Shown: one piece after another, positions 32,988 to 41,292 of the stretch | How positions within the stretch are numbered: the first letter of the stretch is position 1 | Layout: every line of letters starts with the position of its first letter | Position numbers and translations under genes: made by a program | Notes under the pieces: model-generated | Seen by the model: only the letters and a program-made list of their open reading frames with translations | What the model was told of the DNA's origin: nothing | Databases searched by the model: none | DNA from: Streptomyces coacervatus | GTDB taxonomy: Bacteria > Actinomycetota > Actinomycetes > Streptomycetales > Streptomycetaceae | Length of the DNA stretch: 64,000 bases | Direction: 5' to 3' | Assembly: GCF_029223485.1 (NCBI RefSeq) | Contig: NZ_JARHTP010000027.1 | Location: 1-64,000 of the forward strand

Positions 32988-33844
32988 CAGACGGCGTCGA
33001 GCTGTGCGCGCTCCTCGGCGGTGAGGTCGAGGTCGGTCGCGGCGAGGGAGTCGAGGATCGTCTCCGGGCGGCTGGCGCCGGGGATGGGGACGACAACCGG
33101 CGACTTGGCGAGCATCCAGGCCAGGCACACGCGCTGCGGGCTCACCCCGCGGGCCTCGGCGATCCGGGCGAACGGCGCGAACCTGGAGCCCAGTTCACCG
33201 GCCCGGGAGATGCCGCCGAGCGGGCTCCAGGGCAGGAACGCGATGCCGAGTTCGTCGCAGAGCTCCAGTTCCGGCTCGCTGGAGCGGAAGGCCGGGGAGA
33301 ACTGGTTCTGCACGGAGGCCAGGCGACCGCCGAGGATCTCCTGGGCCTGTCTGATCTGCTGCGGGTCGGCGTTGGAGATGCCCGCCAGACGGATCTTTCC
33401 CTCGTCCAGCAGGTCCCGGATCGCACCGACGGACTCGGCGTACGGCACCCTCGGGTCGGGGCGGTGGAACTGGTAGAGCCCGATGGCCTCCACGCCGAGC
33501 CGGCGCAGGGATTCCTCGCAGGCCTCCTTGAGGTGGCGGGGGCTGCCGTCGAGGGTCCAGCTGCCGTCGCCGGGGCGCAGATGGCCGCCCTTGGTGGCGA
33601 CCAGGACGTCCCCACCGCGGTCGTGGGAGGCGAGGGCCTTGGCGATCAGGGTCTCGTTGTGGCCGACTTCGTGGGCGTCCCGGTGGTAGGCGTCCGCGGT
33701 GTCGATCAGGGTCACGCCGGCGTCGAGGGCGGCGTGGATCGTGGCGAGGGAGCGCGCCTCGTCCGGCCGTCCCTCGATCGACATGGGCATCCCGCCCAGG
33801 CCGATCGCGCTGACTTCGACGTCACCGATGCGGCGGGTGTGCAT
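32987..33844 (-). CDS. Aldo/keto reductase
   Basis: 285 residues, complete. It opens MHTRRIGDVEVSAIGLGGMP. Motifs are DTADAYHRDAHEVGHNE (catalytic Asp and Tyr), LVATKGGHL (Lys) and LYQFHRPDPRVPYAES. The cofactor side has VVPIPGASRPETILDSLAAT, which contacts the NADPH phosphate. It reduces aldehydes or ketones with NADPH; the substrate is unknown. GAGG lies 10 bases before the ATG. Its stop overlaps the start of the decayed ABC gene, so these were once one operon. Unlike the remnant at 9036, nothing is missing. Confidence 0.9.
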   Translation of the reverse strand: MHTRRIGDVEVSAIGLGGMPMSIEGRPDEARSLATIHAALDAGVTLIDTADAYHRDAHEVGHNETLIAKALASHDRGGDVLVATKGGHLRPGDGSWTLDGSPRHLKEACEESLRRLGVEAIGLYQFHRPDPRVPYAESVGAIRDLLDEGKIRLAGISNADPQQIRQAQEILGGRLASVQNQFSPAFRSSEPELELCDELGIAFLPWSPLGGISRAGELGSRFAPFARIAEARGVSPQRVCLAWMLAKSPVVVPIPGASRPETILDSLAATDLDLTAEERAQLDAV

Positions 33845-34105
33845 GGGCTCGTGACCTCTTCCGGTTGTCGCGCGGTACCGAATGACGTTCGGCCCTCCGC
33901 ACCTGGAGTGCGGCTGTGCCAGAACGCATTTCCAGCCTGACCCGCCCACGGGCCGCAGGTCCAATAGAGGAAAGAGAACACATTCAGCAGCCGCGCAACT
34001 GAATCCCCGGGTGGGCCGAACGGGCTTGCGCGGTCGCCCGGTCGGTGTGCGACGCTCGCTGGCGACCAGTCGTCGCAACGGGCGGCACAGTGGAGAGGCG
34101 GCAGT

Positions 34106-34999
34106 ATGCGCATCGGACTTCTCGGTACCGGCCCCTGGGCGGGGATGGCGCACGCCCCGGCCCTGCACGAGCACGCCGAGCTGGAGTTCGTCGGGGTGTG
34201 GGGCCGCCGTACGGAGGCCGCGAAGGAGCTCGCCGACCGGTACGGCACGCGTGCCTACGACGAGGTCGACGCGCTGTTCGCCGATGTGGACGCGGTCGCG
34301 GTCGCCCTGCCGCCGGCCGTGCAGGCGGAGCTCGCGGTGCGGGCGGCGCGGGCGGGGTGCCATCTGCTGCTGGACAAGCCTCTCGCCACGACGGTCGGGC
34401 AGGGGCGGGCCGTGGTCGATGCGGCCTCGGAGGCCGGCGTCGCCTCGGTCGTCTTCTTCACCTCCCGCTTCCTGCCCGAGACCGAGGCCTGGATCGCCGA
34501 ACAGGCGGGCGTGGGGGGCTGGTTCACGGCGCACGCCCAGTGGCTCGGGGCACTGTTCGGCGGTGCCGGCGACAGCCCGTTCGCGCACTCGCCGTGGCGG
34601 CGGGAGAAGGGCGCGCTGTGGGACGTGGGCCCTCATGCCCTGTCCGTGCTGCTGCCGGTCCTCGGTGACGCCCGGCGGGTGGCGGCCGCGGCGCCCGGTC
34701 CCGGGGACACCGTCCAGCTGGTCCTCGACCACCTCGACGGCGCGTCGAGCACCCTGACGCTCAGCCTGTCGGCCCCGTCCGCGGCGGCGGGCGCGGCTGT
34801 CGAACTCCGCGGCGAGGCAGGGGTGTCGGTGCTGCCGGAGAGCGCCGAGGGAGCTGTCGCCGCGCTCGTCCGCGCCGCCGACGCGCTGCTCTCCGCCGCC
34901 CGCACCGGGCGACCGCACCCCTGCGACGCCGCCTTCGGGCTGCGGGTCACCGAGATCCTCGTCGAGGCCCAGACCCTGTTGGACGGCGCCGCCGGCTGA
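34106..34999 (+). CDS. Gfo/Idh/MocA-family oxidoreductase
   Basis: 297 residues. N-terminal Rossmann motif MRIGLLGTGPWAGMAHAPAL, then VWGRRTEAAKELADRYG, AVAVALPPAVQAELAV and HLLLDKPLATTVGQGRAVVD, which contains the EKP/DKP-type motif of the family with a catalytic lysine. The C-terminal alpha/beta domain is somewhat short (family members are usually 330-390 residues), with WRREKGALWDVGPHALSVL as the substrate-side helix. Probably a sugar or inositol dehydrogenase, NAD(P)-dependent. It diverges from the aldo/keto reductase across 261 bases, so a shared regulator is possible. Confidence 0.85.
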   Translation: MRIGLLGTGPWAGMAHAPALHEHAELEFVGVWGRRTEAAKELADRYGTRAYDEVDALFADVDAVAVALPPAVQAELAVRAARAGCHLLLDKPLATTVGQGRAVVDAASEAGVASVVFFTSRFLPETEAWIAEQAGVGGWFTAHAQWLGALFGGAGDSPFAHSPWRREKGALWDVGPHALSVLLPVLGDARRVAAAAPGPGDTVQLVLDHLDGASSTLTLSLSAPSAAAGAAVELRGEAGVSVLPESAEGAVAALVRAADALLSAARTGRPHPCDAAFGLRVTEILVEAQTLLDGAAG

Positions 35000-35036
35000 C
35001 CCAACTCCGGTCGAGGGCCTCGACCATCAGGCTCGA

Positions 35037-35933
35037 CTACTCACGCCTCCCGGGATCGAAGTCGATGCGCTCCCGCACGACGGGATAGCCGGCCTTCGCG
35101 AAGTTCGCCGCCATCGGGAAGTTGCCCTGGTCCGTTGCCGCGGCGACGAACTTCGCGCCCTGCTCGACCAGGAAGTGTGTGCACTGTGCCAACAGGTCGT
35201 AGGCGTAGCCGCGTCCGCGCTGTTCGGGCAGCACGCCGATGAAACCGATGCACGGACCCGAGGGGTTGTGCGCCGGGATGTGGATGCCCACCGGCTCGCC
35301 CTGCCGGGTGTACGCGATCTGCCACCACTCCCGCGGTGACGGGCACCAGCGGAAGAAGTCGAGCTCCTCCTGGGCGGCCCGGTCGAGGCCGCCCTCTTCG
35401 ATGGCCCTGAGCGCATGCGCGTCGAGGGTGACGGAGTGGATGCGGCGCAGTGCGTCGAAGAACACCGCGTCGTCCGGCTCGGCCCGGAAGTCGAGCCGCT
35501 CGGGCCGGTCGGGCAGCCCGCACTCCGGTGTCCAGCGGTACAGGAAGCGCTGTACCAGGAGTTCGTACCCGGCCGCCCGTGCGGCGCTGAAGCGCGCCTC
35601 GGCGGCCGCGTGCAGGCGCGGGTCGGCACGCCAGCCGGCCGGCAGGTTCAGTTCGAGTGCGACCTGCCAGGGGGCGGAGCGCAGGAGTTCGGCCCCCGCT
35701 TCCTCCTCCCCTTCGGCCACGTCGAACCAGTTGACGTTGAGGGGTTCGGCGTCGTCGGGGCCGCCCCACCAGGCACCGCGCGCGACGACGGCGCCGTCGC
35801 GCACGGCGACCCGCTTCCAGTCGGGACGGTGACGGGTCCGCCGGTGCACCGCACGGGCACCCAGCGGGTCGGGCAGCGTGTCGAAGATGTCGGCGTCGCT
35901 CTCGTCGAGCGCGCGAATGACCGGATCGGTCAT
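35037..35933 (-). CDS. GNAT-family acetyltransferase, two-lobed
   Basis: 298 residues. The C-terminal GNAT lobe has IGFIGVLPEQRGRGYAYDLLAQ, the acetyl-CoA pyrophosphate loop, then AAATDQGNFPMAANFAKAGY. The N-terminal half (residues 1-140) is a degenerate GNAT-like lobe with WWGGPDDAEPLNVNWFDV. The substrate is unknown. The ATG has GGAGGA 5 bases upstream. A short open frame with an even better ribosome site lies 45 bases before it and may act as a leader peptide. Confidence 0.85.
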   Translation of the reverse strand: MTDPVIRALDESDADIFDTLPDPLGARAVHRRTRHRPDWKRVAVRDGAVVARGAWWGGPDDAEPLNVNWFDVAEGEEEAGAELLRSAPWQVALELNLPAGWRADPRLHAAAEARFSAARAAGYELLVQRFLYRWTPECGLPDRPERLDFRAEPDDAVFFDALRRIHSVTLDAHALRAIEEGGLDRAAQEELDFFRWCPSPREWWQIAYTRQGEPVGIHIPAHNPSGPCIGFIGVLPEQRGRGYAYDLLAQCTHFLVEQGAKFVAAATDQGNFPMAANFAKAGYPVVRERIDFDPGRRE

Positions 35934-35978
35934 GGATTCCTCCGGGATGTGTACTGCGAGCAGCGCTCCCGGATCAGG

Positions 35979-36035
35979 TCAGACCAAGCACGCCGGGACA
36001 GCGACGAGGGAGCGCGGGACATGTGTGGACTGCAC
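35979..36035 (-). CDS. Putative 18-residue leader peptide
   Basis: GTG start with a full AGGAGG exactly 8 bases upstream, then QSTHVPRSLVAVPACLV and a stop, 45 bases before the acetyltransferase start. The near-perfect ribosome site on such a short frame argues for real translation. It has one Cys near the end. Streptomyces has many short Cys-containing upstream peptides linked to sulfur genes, but this one does not follow the usual sequence pattern of that class. Either a regulatory upstream frame or a small protein. Confidence 0.45.
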   Translation of the reverse strand: MQSTHVPRSLVAVPACLV

Positions 36036-36179
36036 GGCACTCGCCTCCTTCCGTCTGTCTTGGGGCGTGAGGTCACACGGTAGGGGGCCCGTCATGGGCG
36101 CGTCCACGGCTTTTCCCGAACCGGGAGGCGGTTTCCGGCCCGGCGTGCGGGCGGCGGCCCGTCGTAGGAGCGTGGTGCT

Positions 36180-37292
36180 GTGGGAAAGGTGCACCTCCTG
36201 TCACCGCGGCGGCGGGACCACGAACGGCGGGGCTGGCTGCGGGGCGCGCCGCCGCCGCGTCTGGTGCGGGTGCTGCCGCTCGTCCTGATCGCGGGCGTGT
36301 GTGTGGCCACCCTGGCCAGCGACGAGCCCCTCGACATCGGTTTCCTGCTGGGCGCCATCCCACCGCTGGCCGTCCTCTCGTACGGGCCGCTGGCGACCGC
36401 GGTTCTCGGCGGTGTCGTCGTCGCCGTGCTCAACATCCCGGCCTTCCAGCTCAACCACCCAGGCAACACGGACCTGTTGACCATTTCCTTCGTGTCCGTG
36501 CTGAGCGTGTTCGTGTCCTATGTGCGCAGCCGCCGCGACGCCCAGCTGGATCTGGAGCGCACGGTCGCCGAGGCCGCGCAGCGCGCCGTCGTTCCCGAGC
36601 TGCCCGAGCGGGTCGGGGCGGTCCGCTGCGTCGGCCTGTACCGGGCCGCGCAGCGCGGAACGCTGGTGGGCGGCGACTTCTTCGACGTGCGCGAGGGGCC
36701 GCACGGTGTGCGGGCGGTGATGGGCGACGTCCAGGGCCACGGGCTGTCGGCGGTCGCCACGGTCGCCTCCCTGCTGGGGGCCTTCCGGGAGGCGGTGCTG
36801 GACCAGCCGGACCTGGAGTCGGTCGCGGCCCGGCTCGACCGCAGGCTGGAGACGGACTCGGCGTCGTCCCGGTACGCCGAGCTGTTCGCGACCGCCGTAC
36901 TGCTGGAGTTCTCACCGGACGCCCGGTCGGTGCGGATGGTGTCCTGTGGGCATCCGGCGCCCGTGCTGCTGCGCGGCCGGCAGGCCACCGAGATCGAACT
37001 CGCCGCCTGGACGCCGCTCGGTCTCGGCCTGTCCGACGGCGGCCCGCACGCCGGGCTCACGCTACGCCTGGAGCCCGGCCACAGCCTGTTCCTGGCCTCG
37101 GACGGCGTGAGCGAGGCCCGTGACTCCTCCGGCGCGTTCTATCCGCTGACCGACCGGCTGGCCGCGCTGGCCGACGACGACCCGGCCGTGCTCGCCGGCC
37201 GGGTCTGGGCGGATCTCGTACGGTACTGCCCTGCCGTCGTCGACGACGTGACGATGCTGGTCCTCACGCCCGGGTCACCGGACGCTCGCTGA
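36180..37292 (+). CDS. Membrane-bound PP2C-type (SpoIIE) phosphatase
   Basis: 370 residues. About four N-terminal transmembrane helices (for example LVRVLPLVLIAGVCVATLA and LLTISFVSVLSVFVSYV), a linker helix (LDLERTVAEAAQRAVVPELP), then a phosphatase domain from about residue 130. Motifs are LVGGDFFDVREG, VMGDVQGHGLSAVATVASLLG, FLASDGVSEARDSSG and DDVTMLVL. It probably dephosphorylates an anti-anti-sigma factor or related protein. GTG at 36180 with TAGGAG about 10 bases upstream. Its last 29 bases overlap the convergent MMPL gene. It is the third SpoIIE-type phosphatase in 23 kb. Confidence 0.9.
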   Translation: MGKVHLLSPRRRDHERRGWLRGAPPPRLVRVLPLVLIAGVCVATLASDEPLDIGFLLGAIPPLAVLSYGPLATAVLGGVVVAVLNIPAFQLNHPGNTDLLTISFVSVLSVFVSYVRSRRDAQLDLERTVAEAAQRAVVPELPERVGAVRCVGLYRAAQRGTLVGGDFFDVREGPHGVRAVMGDVQGHGLSAVATVASLLGAFREAVLDQPDLESVAARLDRRLETDSASSRYAELFATAVLLEFSPDARSVRMVSCGHPAPVLLRGRQATEIELAAWTPLGLGLSDGGPHAGLTLRLEPGHSLFLASDGVSEARDSSGAFYPLTDRLAALADDDPAVLAGRVWADLVRYCPAVVDDVTMLVLTPGSPDAR

Positions 37293-39525
37293 CGTCCTTC
37301 CCGGCGCTCTGTTCCTGGTCGCCCTCGGCATCGATGTGCGGCAGGATCCGGTCGAGCCAGCGCGGCGTCCACCAGGCGCGCGGCCCCAGCAGCGTCATCA
37401 CGGCCGGCACCATCAGCAGCCGTACGACGCTCGCGTCGATCAGCACACTCACGGCGAGGCCGAGGCCGAGCATCTTGACCACGATGTTGTCGCTGACGAT
37501 GAAGGCCGCGAAGACGCTCATCATGATCAGTGCCGCGCAGGTGATGACCCGGGCGGTGATCTCCAGGGCGTGGGCGACCGAGGCCTTGGCGTCTCCGGTG
37601 CGCAGCCAGGCCTCGTGGACGCGGGAGAGCAGGAAGATCTCGTAGTCCATGCTCAGGCCGAAGATGATCGCGAACATCATCATCGGCACATAGCTCTCGA
37701 TGGGCACCTTGCCGTTGACGCCCAGCGCGGGCCCGCCCCAGCCCCACTGGAAGACGGCCACCACGACGCCGTACGAGGCGCCGATCGACAGCACGTTGAG
37801 GACGGCCGCCTTCACCGCGACGAGCAGACCGCGGAAGACCGCGAGGATGATCAGGAATGCCAGACCGACCACGACGCCGATGATCAGGGGCAGCCGGCTG
37901 GCGACGATGTCCCGGAAGTCGACCTGGGCGGCCGTGGTGCCGGTGACGTAACCCTTGGCGGATGTACCGGAGACCGCGGCGGGAAGGGTGTGGTGGACCA
38001 GGCGGTTGCTCAGGTCGGTGGTGGTGGCGCTCTGCGGGGACTGCTGCGAGTAGACCGTGCTGATCAGGACGTCCCCGTCCTGGGTGGTCGTCAGCGGGGT
38101 GACCGTGGCGGCGCCGGCGACTGCGTTGAGGGTCTTCTGCGCCTGCGTGGAGAGGGAGGAGCGCTGTGCGGACGGTACGGAGGTCTGGTCGATGACGACG
38201 GTCAGCGGGCCGTTGGAGCCGGGACCGAACGCAGTTGTCATCAGGTCGAACGCCCGCCGGTCGGTGAAGGAGGTGGGGTCGGCGCCGTCGCCGATGTGGC
38301 CGAGCTGGAGGGAGAGCACCGGGATGGCGAGGACCACGACGGTCACGACGCCCGCGGTCAGGAACTGCCAGGGCCGCCGCTCGACCCGCTGTGCGTAGCG
38401 GTGCCAGGTGCCCGTGGGGGTGGTGCCGGGGGCGGCGTCGGTCTCGGCGACGGGGCGCCGTACGTGGTAGCGGTCGATGCGTTTGCCGACGAGTCCGAGC
38501 AGGGCCGGGACCAGCGTCAGCGCGCCGATGACCGCGGAGACGACCGTCACGGCGGCGGCGACGCCGAGTTTCGCGATGAAGGACACGCCGGATACGGACA
38601 GCCCGGCGAGAGCGATGATCACGGTGCAGCCGGAGACCAGGACGGCCCGTCCGCTGGTGGCGGTGGCGTGGCCGGCCGAGCGCACCGGGTCGGCGCCGTC
38701 CATGAGGTTCTGCCGGTGCCGGGTGATCTGGAACAGGGCGTAGTCGATGCCCACACCTAGCCCGATCATCGTGGCCAGGGTCGGCGAGACGGTCGCGAAG
38801 GTGAACGCCGCGGCGAGCAGCCCCAGGCAGGCGAGCCCGCCGATCACGCTGATCAGCGCGGTCAGCAGGGGGACGCCGGCGGCGATGACGCTGCCGAAGC
38901 CGATCAGCAGAACGACGATCGCGACGGCGAAGCCGATGAGTTCGCTCACCCGGTCGTCGGCGGCGGGCCGGGCCAGTTCGCCGAGCGGTCCGCCGTACTC
39001 GACCTGCGCGCCTGCCGAGCGCAGCGGCTGGACGGCCTTGTCCACGCCGTTCAGGTAGTTGTCGCCGAGAGTTGAGGGCTGCACGTTGAAGCGGACGGTG
39101 ATGTACCCGGTCTTCCCGTCGGAGGCGAGGGGGCCCACCTTCGAGGGCGGGACGGACAGCGGGTTCTGGGCCGACAGGACGTGCGGCAGTTTCTGCAGGT
39201 CGCCGACCGTGGTGGACATCTGCGAGCTCAGCGCGGTCAGGGACTTCTGTCCGTCGTGCAGGACGATCTGGCTGCTGTAGCCGCCCGCCGCGGGATCATG
39301 CTTTTTCAGGACGTCCAGGCCCTGCTGGGACTGCACTCCGGGCAGCGAGAAGTTGTCGGAGTACTCCCCGCCGAAGTTGCGGTTCAGGGTCTGCAGCGCC
39401 ACGAGCGCCACCAGCCAGGCCACCATGACGATCACGAAGTGCCTGGCGCACCACTCCCCCAGCCGCCGAAGCACCCCTCCGGCGACAACCCCCGTGCCCC
39501 CCGCGTCCTTGCGGGTCGGTGACAT
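37264..39525 (-). CDS. MMPL-family RND transporter
   Basis: 753 residues with the two-fold MMPL layout: TM1 (FVIVMVAWLVALVALQTL), a large extracytoplasmic loop, five to six helices including LGVGIDYALFQITRHRQNL, a second loop, and the second helix set with FGLSMDYEIFLLSRVHEAWL. The GxxxDY motifs in the two halves are the conserved proton-relay sites. Actinobacterial members export lipids, siderophores or antibiotics, driven by the proton gradient. No biosynthetic genes flank it, so the cargo is unknown. No TetR or MarR regulator is adjacent. Convergent overlap with the phosphatase gene suggests antisense interference at the 3' ends. Confidence 0.92.
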   Translation of the reverse strand: MSPTRKDAGGTGVVAGGVLRRLGEWCARHFVIVMVAWLVALVALQTLNRNFGGEYSDNFSLPGVQSQQGLDVLKKHDPAAGGYSSQIVLHDGQKSLTALSSQMSTTVGDLQKLPHVLSAQNPLSVPPSKVGPLASDGKTGYITVRFNVQPSTLGDNYLNGVDKAVQPLRSAGAQVEYGGPLGELARPAADDRVSELIGFAVAIVVLLIGFGSVIAAGVPLLTALISVIGGLACLGLLAAAFTFATVSPTLATMIGLGVGIDYALFQITRHRQNLMDGADPVRSAGHATATSGRAVLVSGCTVIIALAGLSVSGVSFIAKLGVAAAVTVVSAVIGALTLVPALLGLVGKRIDRYHVRRPVAETDAAPGTTPTGTWHRYAQRVERRPWQFLTAGVVTVVVLAIPVLSLQLGHIGDGADPTSFTDRRAFDLMTTAFGPGSNGPLTVVIDQTSVPSAQRSSLSTQAQKTLNAVAGAATVTPLTTTQDGDVLISTVYSQQSPQSATTTDLSNRLVHHTLPAAVSGTSAKGYVTGTTAAQVDFRDIVASRLPLIIGVVVGLAFLIILAVFRGLLVAVKAAVLNVLSIGASYGVVVAVFQWGWGGPALGVNGKVPIESYVPMMMFAIIFGLSMDYEIFLLSRVHEAWLRTGDAKASVAHALEITARVITCAALIMMSVFAAFIVSDNIVVKMLGLGLAVSVLIDASVVRLLMVPAVMTLLGPRAWWTPRWLDRILPHIDAEGDQEQSAGKDVSERPVTRA

Positions 39526-39702
39526 TGCCTCGGTCTTCCCTGCCGGTCGAGACGGTCGCTGTCTCTCATGGGACGTCTCTCATTAGACGCCCGTCCTGTC
39601 ACTCCGGCATCTCGGGGCGCTTGCGTTCCCTTCCGGATGCACGCCGCGCTTCGGCGATGAATGGTGTTAGCAGTAGCGATCCGGACCCTAGGAGCAGAGA
39701 TC

Positions 39703-39909
39703 ATGCCGACGTCACAGCCCGACGTGTCCGGGCCGTCCGAGGACCGTGTCACCCCGGACGACCTGCTCCACACCCGTACCGGCACCGATGTGTCGCCGGA
39801 GGACCTCGTCCTTGCCACCGGCAGGGACATCACCCCGCACACTCTCGAGTGGGCCAGGCGCAAGCTGGAGACGGAGGGCCCCGCCGCCCTGGAGAAACTG
39901 CTGCCGTAG
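39703..39909 (+). CDS. Small acidic hypothetical protein
   Basis: 68 residues from the ATG at 39703, with AGGAG about 9 bases upstream. Sequence is acidic and helical: RVTPDDLLHTRTGTDVSPED, then LATGRDITPHTLEWARRKLE. The alternation of P-x-DLL and P-x-TLEWAR phrases suggests a small helical bundle. I do not recognise a family. It stops 8 bases from the convergent sulfite oxidase gene. Confidence 0.6.
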   Translation: MPTSQPDVSGPSEDRVTPDDLLHTRTGTDVSPEDLVLATGRDITPHTLEWARRKLETEGPAALEKLLP

Positions 39910-39917
39910 GCGCCGGT

Positions 39918-41048
39918 TCAGTCCGCGTCACCGGGCTCCAGGCACAGCACCGGCACCCGCTGGACGAGGTTGTTGGTGAAGCCGCCGCGGTTCCAGTGCT
40001 GGTCCAGCGGCTGGGTGTGTCCTTCGGCGTCGGTGGCCCGCGCGCTCAGCACGTGCTCGCCGGGGGTCGCCGTCCAGTCGAAGTGCCAGCGGCGCCACGC
40101 CCACCGCCGCCCGTCGTCGGGGTCCAGTCGGGCCTGGTGCCAGGTGCGCCCGGCGTCCGTGCTCACCTCGGCCCGCGCGAGCGGTGCCCGCCCCGACCAG
40201 GCGCGGCCCTCCAGCGTCACCGGGCCCGGCCGTACCACGCGGGAGCGGGACATGAAGTCCGGGAATCCGGGCGGGATCAGCAGGGCGCGGGGTTCGATCC
40301 GGGTGACCGGTTCGCCCTCGTCTGCGGAGTCCTGCCGCAGCCGGTAGGCCACGCTCTGCTGGAAGCCCGTGAACGGTGCGTCGACGACCGTGATGTCGCG
40401 CAGCCATTTCACATGGGCCATCCCGTACCAGCCGGGCACGACCAGGCGCAGCGGGCGGCCGTGCTGGGGCGGCAGCGGGGCGCCGTTCATCGCGTACGCC
40501 ACGAGTACCTCGGGCTCGGTGCCCGTCGCGACGTCCACCGGCAGGGACCGCCGGTAGTCCTGTTCGACGCCGCGTTCCACGCCGTGGTCGGCGCCGGTGA
40601 ACACCACGTCGACGGCGTCGGACTCCACTCCGGCCTCGGCGAGCAGCAGCCGCAGCGGTACGCCCGTCCACTCGGCGGTGCCGACCGCCTCGACGAGCCA
40701 GGGCTGGCTGACCGGGCGGGGGGTCAGCAGGGCCCGGCCGTTGCCCGCGCACTCCAGGGTCACGCGCGTGGTGACCTGGGGGTAGGCCCGCAGTTCGGCC
40801 ACCTCCAGTTGCAGCGGACGGCGGACCCGGCCTCCGACGGTCAGTGGCCAGGGAGTGTTCTCGGGAACGTACGGGATGTCGTAGTGCGTCAGCAGGTAGT
40901 GCAGGCCCGGCGGGGTGACGTCGTAGCGCAGTGCCTCGAGTGGGAGGCCGTGGTTGCGGGTGGCGAGCGCCAGTTCGTCCCGGCCGATGCCCTCGTCGGG
41001 GGCGGCGAGCCGGGCGGGTGTGCTCGCGTCGGCGAGTCGATGGCCCAT
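39918..41048 (-). CDS. Molybdopterin sulfite oxidase-like enzyme
   Basis: 376 residues. VTTRVTLECAGNGR carries the molybdenum-ligating Cys (residue 100) of the sulfite oxidase fold; TGADHGVERGVEQDYRRSLP, YAMNGAPLPPQHGRPLRLVVPG and WYGMAHVKWLRDI complete the Mo-cofactor domain. The C-terminal part (VTLEGRAWSGRAPLARAEVS, then WRRWHFDWTATPGEH) is the Ig-like dimerisation domain. There is no heme domain and no export signal, so it is a cytoplasmic, bacterial-type enzyme that oxidises sulfite or a related S/N compound. No partner cytochrome is in sight. Confidence 0.9.
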   Translation of the reverse strand: MGHRLADASTPARLAAPDEGIGRDELALATRNHGLPLEALRYDVTPPGLHYLLTHYDIPYVPENTPWPLTVGGRVRRPLQLEVAELRAYPQVTTRVTLECAGNGRALLTPRPVSQPWLVEAVGTAEWTGVPLRLLLAEAGVESDAVDVVFTGADHGVERGVEQDYRRSLPVDVATGTEPEVLVAYAMNGAPLPPQHGRPLRLVVPGWYGMAHVKWLRDITVVDAPFTGFQQSVAYRLRQDSADEGEPVTRIEPRALLIPPGFPDFMSRSRVVRPGPVTLEGRAWSGRAPLARAEVSTDAGRTWHQARLDPDDGRRWAWRRWHFDWTATPGEHVLSARATDAEGHTQPLDQHWNRGGFTNNLVQRVPVLCLEPGDAD

Positions 41049-41119
41049 GGCCGCATTATGCTCCGCTGGCTGTGCCGCTGTGCGGCTCCGCCGCGGGGCC
41101 GCGAAATGCCGTCGGCCGA

Positions 41120-41171
41120 CTGCGGCGCCGTCGTGGCTGGTCGCGCAGTTCCCCGCGCCCCTTCAGGGCGC
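41120..41171. repeat. Dispersed intergenic repeat, copy 1
   Basis: Begins CTGCGGCGCCGTCGTGG, continues through GTCGCGCAG and ends with CCCCGCGCCCCTTCAGGGCGC. Two related copies lie at 56047 and 57118. All are intergenic. The ends can form short hairpins (GCGCCCC with GGGCGC). I have seen this type of unit between genes in other Streptomyces. Confidence 0.6.
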
Positions 41172-41292
41172 GGCAGTCGGCGGAGGCGTTTCGGACCAGG
41201 CGGCAAATGCCAGGTCCTCCCTGTGAGTTCGGGTGCGATCGTTGCCCGTTCAGTCTTTCGAAGCGGGGCCCTGGGCTGACAGACTCCGGAAG

